Shown here piece by piece: positions 63,303-64,000 of a stretch of 64,000 nt of DNA. Numbering within the stretch: the first letter of the stretch is position 1; each line of letters opens with the position of its first letter. The position numbers and the translations under genes were made by a program. Below the pieces are notes generated by a model that worked only from the letters and a program-made list of their open reading frames with translations, was not told the origin of the DNA and did not search any database. The stretch spans positions 806,001 to 870,000 of the forward strand of contig CP091726.1 of assembly GCA_022009835.1 (NCBI GenBank). The letters are read 5' to 3'. This DNA is from Bacilli bacterium (lineage in GTDB: Bacteria > Bacillota_I > Bacilli_A > RF39 > UBA660).

Positions 63303-64000
63303 GCTCATCCTCCTTTGGTTCTAATGTTAATACTGTATGAAGTGTAACTTTTTTACTTACCTTTATAATTTCATCTTTAGTTACTCTATTAAAAGCTTCT
63401 ATTCTCTCTTCATCACTATCACTTCCTACTAATACCTTAGAAAAAAATATGTATTAACTACCGATATTGGATTATCTCTACTAGCTTTAATAGCGGATAT
63501 AATAGTATTTTTTTAGAAGATTCTATATCTTCATCCTTAAACTTACCACTAGTTATATCTTTCATACATTTCTTAATTAATTTAATACTCTTATCAATAT
63601 TCTTAGCCTCTACTCCTGAATTAATAATTAATATATTATCATAAGCTTTTAACTGAAGAATTAATGTAGTAACAGTATCCTTGCTTTTCTCTTACTGTAT
63701 TAAATAATATAGAATTAGAATTACCTCCTAGTAACTCATTATATAATTTTTATTACATATTTTCTTTCATAATCAGTTAAATTATTTAAACTACATAAAA
63801 GTAATAATTGAGATTGATTTACTTTTATCATATTCCCTATATCTAACTATTCTTTTTTTCTTATTGGAAGTTCTTTAACCAATACTTTCTTATTATCTTT
63901 CTTAAAAGTATCTATCTTAAAATATTCTTTAAATATATCCTTAATATCATTACTTTGAAAAATCTCCTAATACAAAGATATCAATTTGATCTTCTTTTTA
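63289..64000 (-). CDS. ymfF: M16-family protein, YmfF type (C-terminal part)
   Basis: The gene runs off the right edge; about 237 C-terminal residues are visible. DQIDIFVLGDF, SQLLLLCSLNNLTDYERKY, NELLGGNSNSILFNTVREKQ then GYCYYINSSVKAYDN (M16 C-domain motif), DEDIESSKNTIISAIKASRD, SDEERIEAFNRVTKDEIIKV, LHTVLTLEPKEDEHGED. It normally lacks the zinc motif and forms a heterodimer with YmfH, which overlaps it by 14 bp. Confidence 0.8.

Noticed and set aside
1..64000. CRISPR array or cas genes
   Set aside because: No regularly spaced direct repeats and no Cas motifs found.
1..64000. Mycoplasma-type genetic code (TGA = Trp)
   Set aside because: Trp codons are TGG throughout and TGA is used as a terminal stop in spoIIM and addB.

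Overview
This is an AT-rich (roughly 25-30 % GC by eye) bacterial chromosome segment. It comes from an endospore-forming low-GC Bacillota, most likely an uncultivated gut Bacilli/Clostridia-type lineage (the lineage is inference). Sporulation genes recognised are spoIIIAH, gerE, spoIIAA, sigF, spoIIM, spoIVB, a dacF-type carboxypeptidase and a YjcZ-like peptide. The standard code fits: TGA is used as a stop (spoIIM, addB) and Trp is TGG. The assembly carries very many single-base A/T homopolymer length errors, so nearly every gene longer than about 500 bp is split into two or more frames. I give reconciled gene spans and say where frames must be joined.

Layout. 1-6.7 kb: two tandem copies of a cassette (terminator, palindromic promoter, giant prepilin-like InlB-repeat surface protein, small membrane protein). 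6.7-9.3 kb: sporulation cluster (spoIIIAH, gerE, spoIIAA-sigF) and an XRE regulator. 9.3-14.6 kb: comN-like gene, fused secDF, relA/spoT, dtd. 14.6-21.5 kb: accessory region with hypothetical genes, a NatAB-type ABC exporter and a DUF2726 protein. 21.6-24 kb: XerC/D-type recombinase and phosphohexomutase. 24-32 kb: HTH regulator with a palindromic operator, mnmA, spoIIM, glyA, rarA, tcdA. 32.2-36.2 kb: two tandem 6S-like RNAs, a ClpX-like AAA protein, T-box-controlled aspS. 36.3-40.8 kb: two tandem paralogous genes of about 2.1 kb. 40.9-51 kb: ZIP transporter, spoIVB, xseAB, a HipA-like gene inserted before xseA, nusB, dacF, an unidentified structured RNA, def. 51-53.5 kb: hypothetical genes and a tRNA. 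53.5-59.3 kb: addBA recombination operon. 59.3-64 kb: folD, trmD, a candidate type I toxin-antitoxin locus, and the ymfF/ymfH M16 pair.

Most striking. (i) spoIIAA runs straight into sigF with a TAATG overlap. The anti-sigma/kinase gene spoIIAB is missing, and the phospho-serine of SpoIIAA is not conserved. (ii) A family of two-hairpin intergenic elements with a conserved 5'-AC...GG-3' loop closure occurs at seven loci on both strands. (iii) A type I toxin-antitoxin layout sits at 61.58-61.86 kb: a 25-residue hydrophobic peptide, long-range 5'/3' mRNA pairing and a convergent antisense RNA. (iv) The pentamer AGCGG, the Bacillus subtilis Chi site read by AddAB, is conspicuously over-represented, and addAB lies in the same window. 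(v) An unidentified structured RNA lies at 49.0-49.3 kb.
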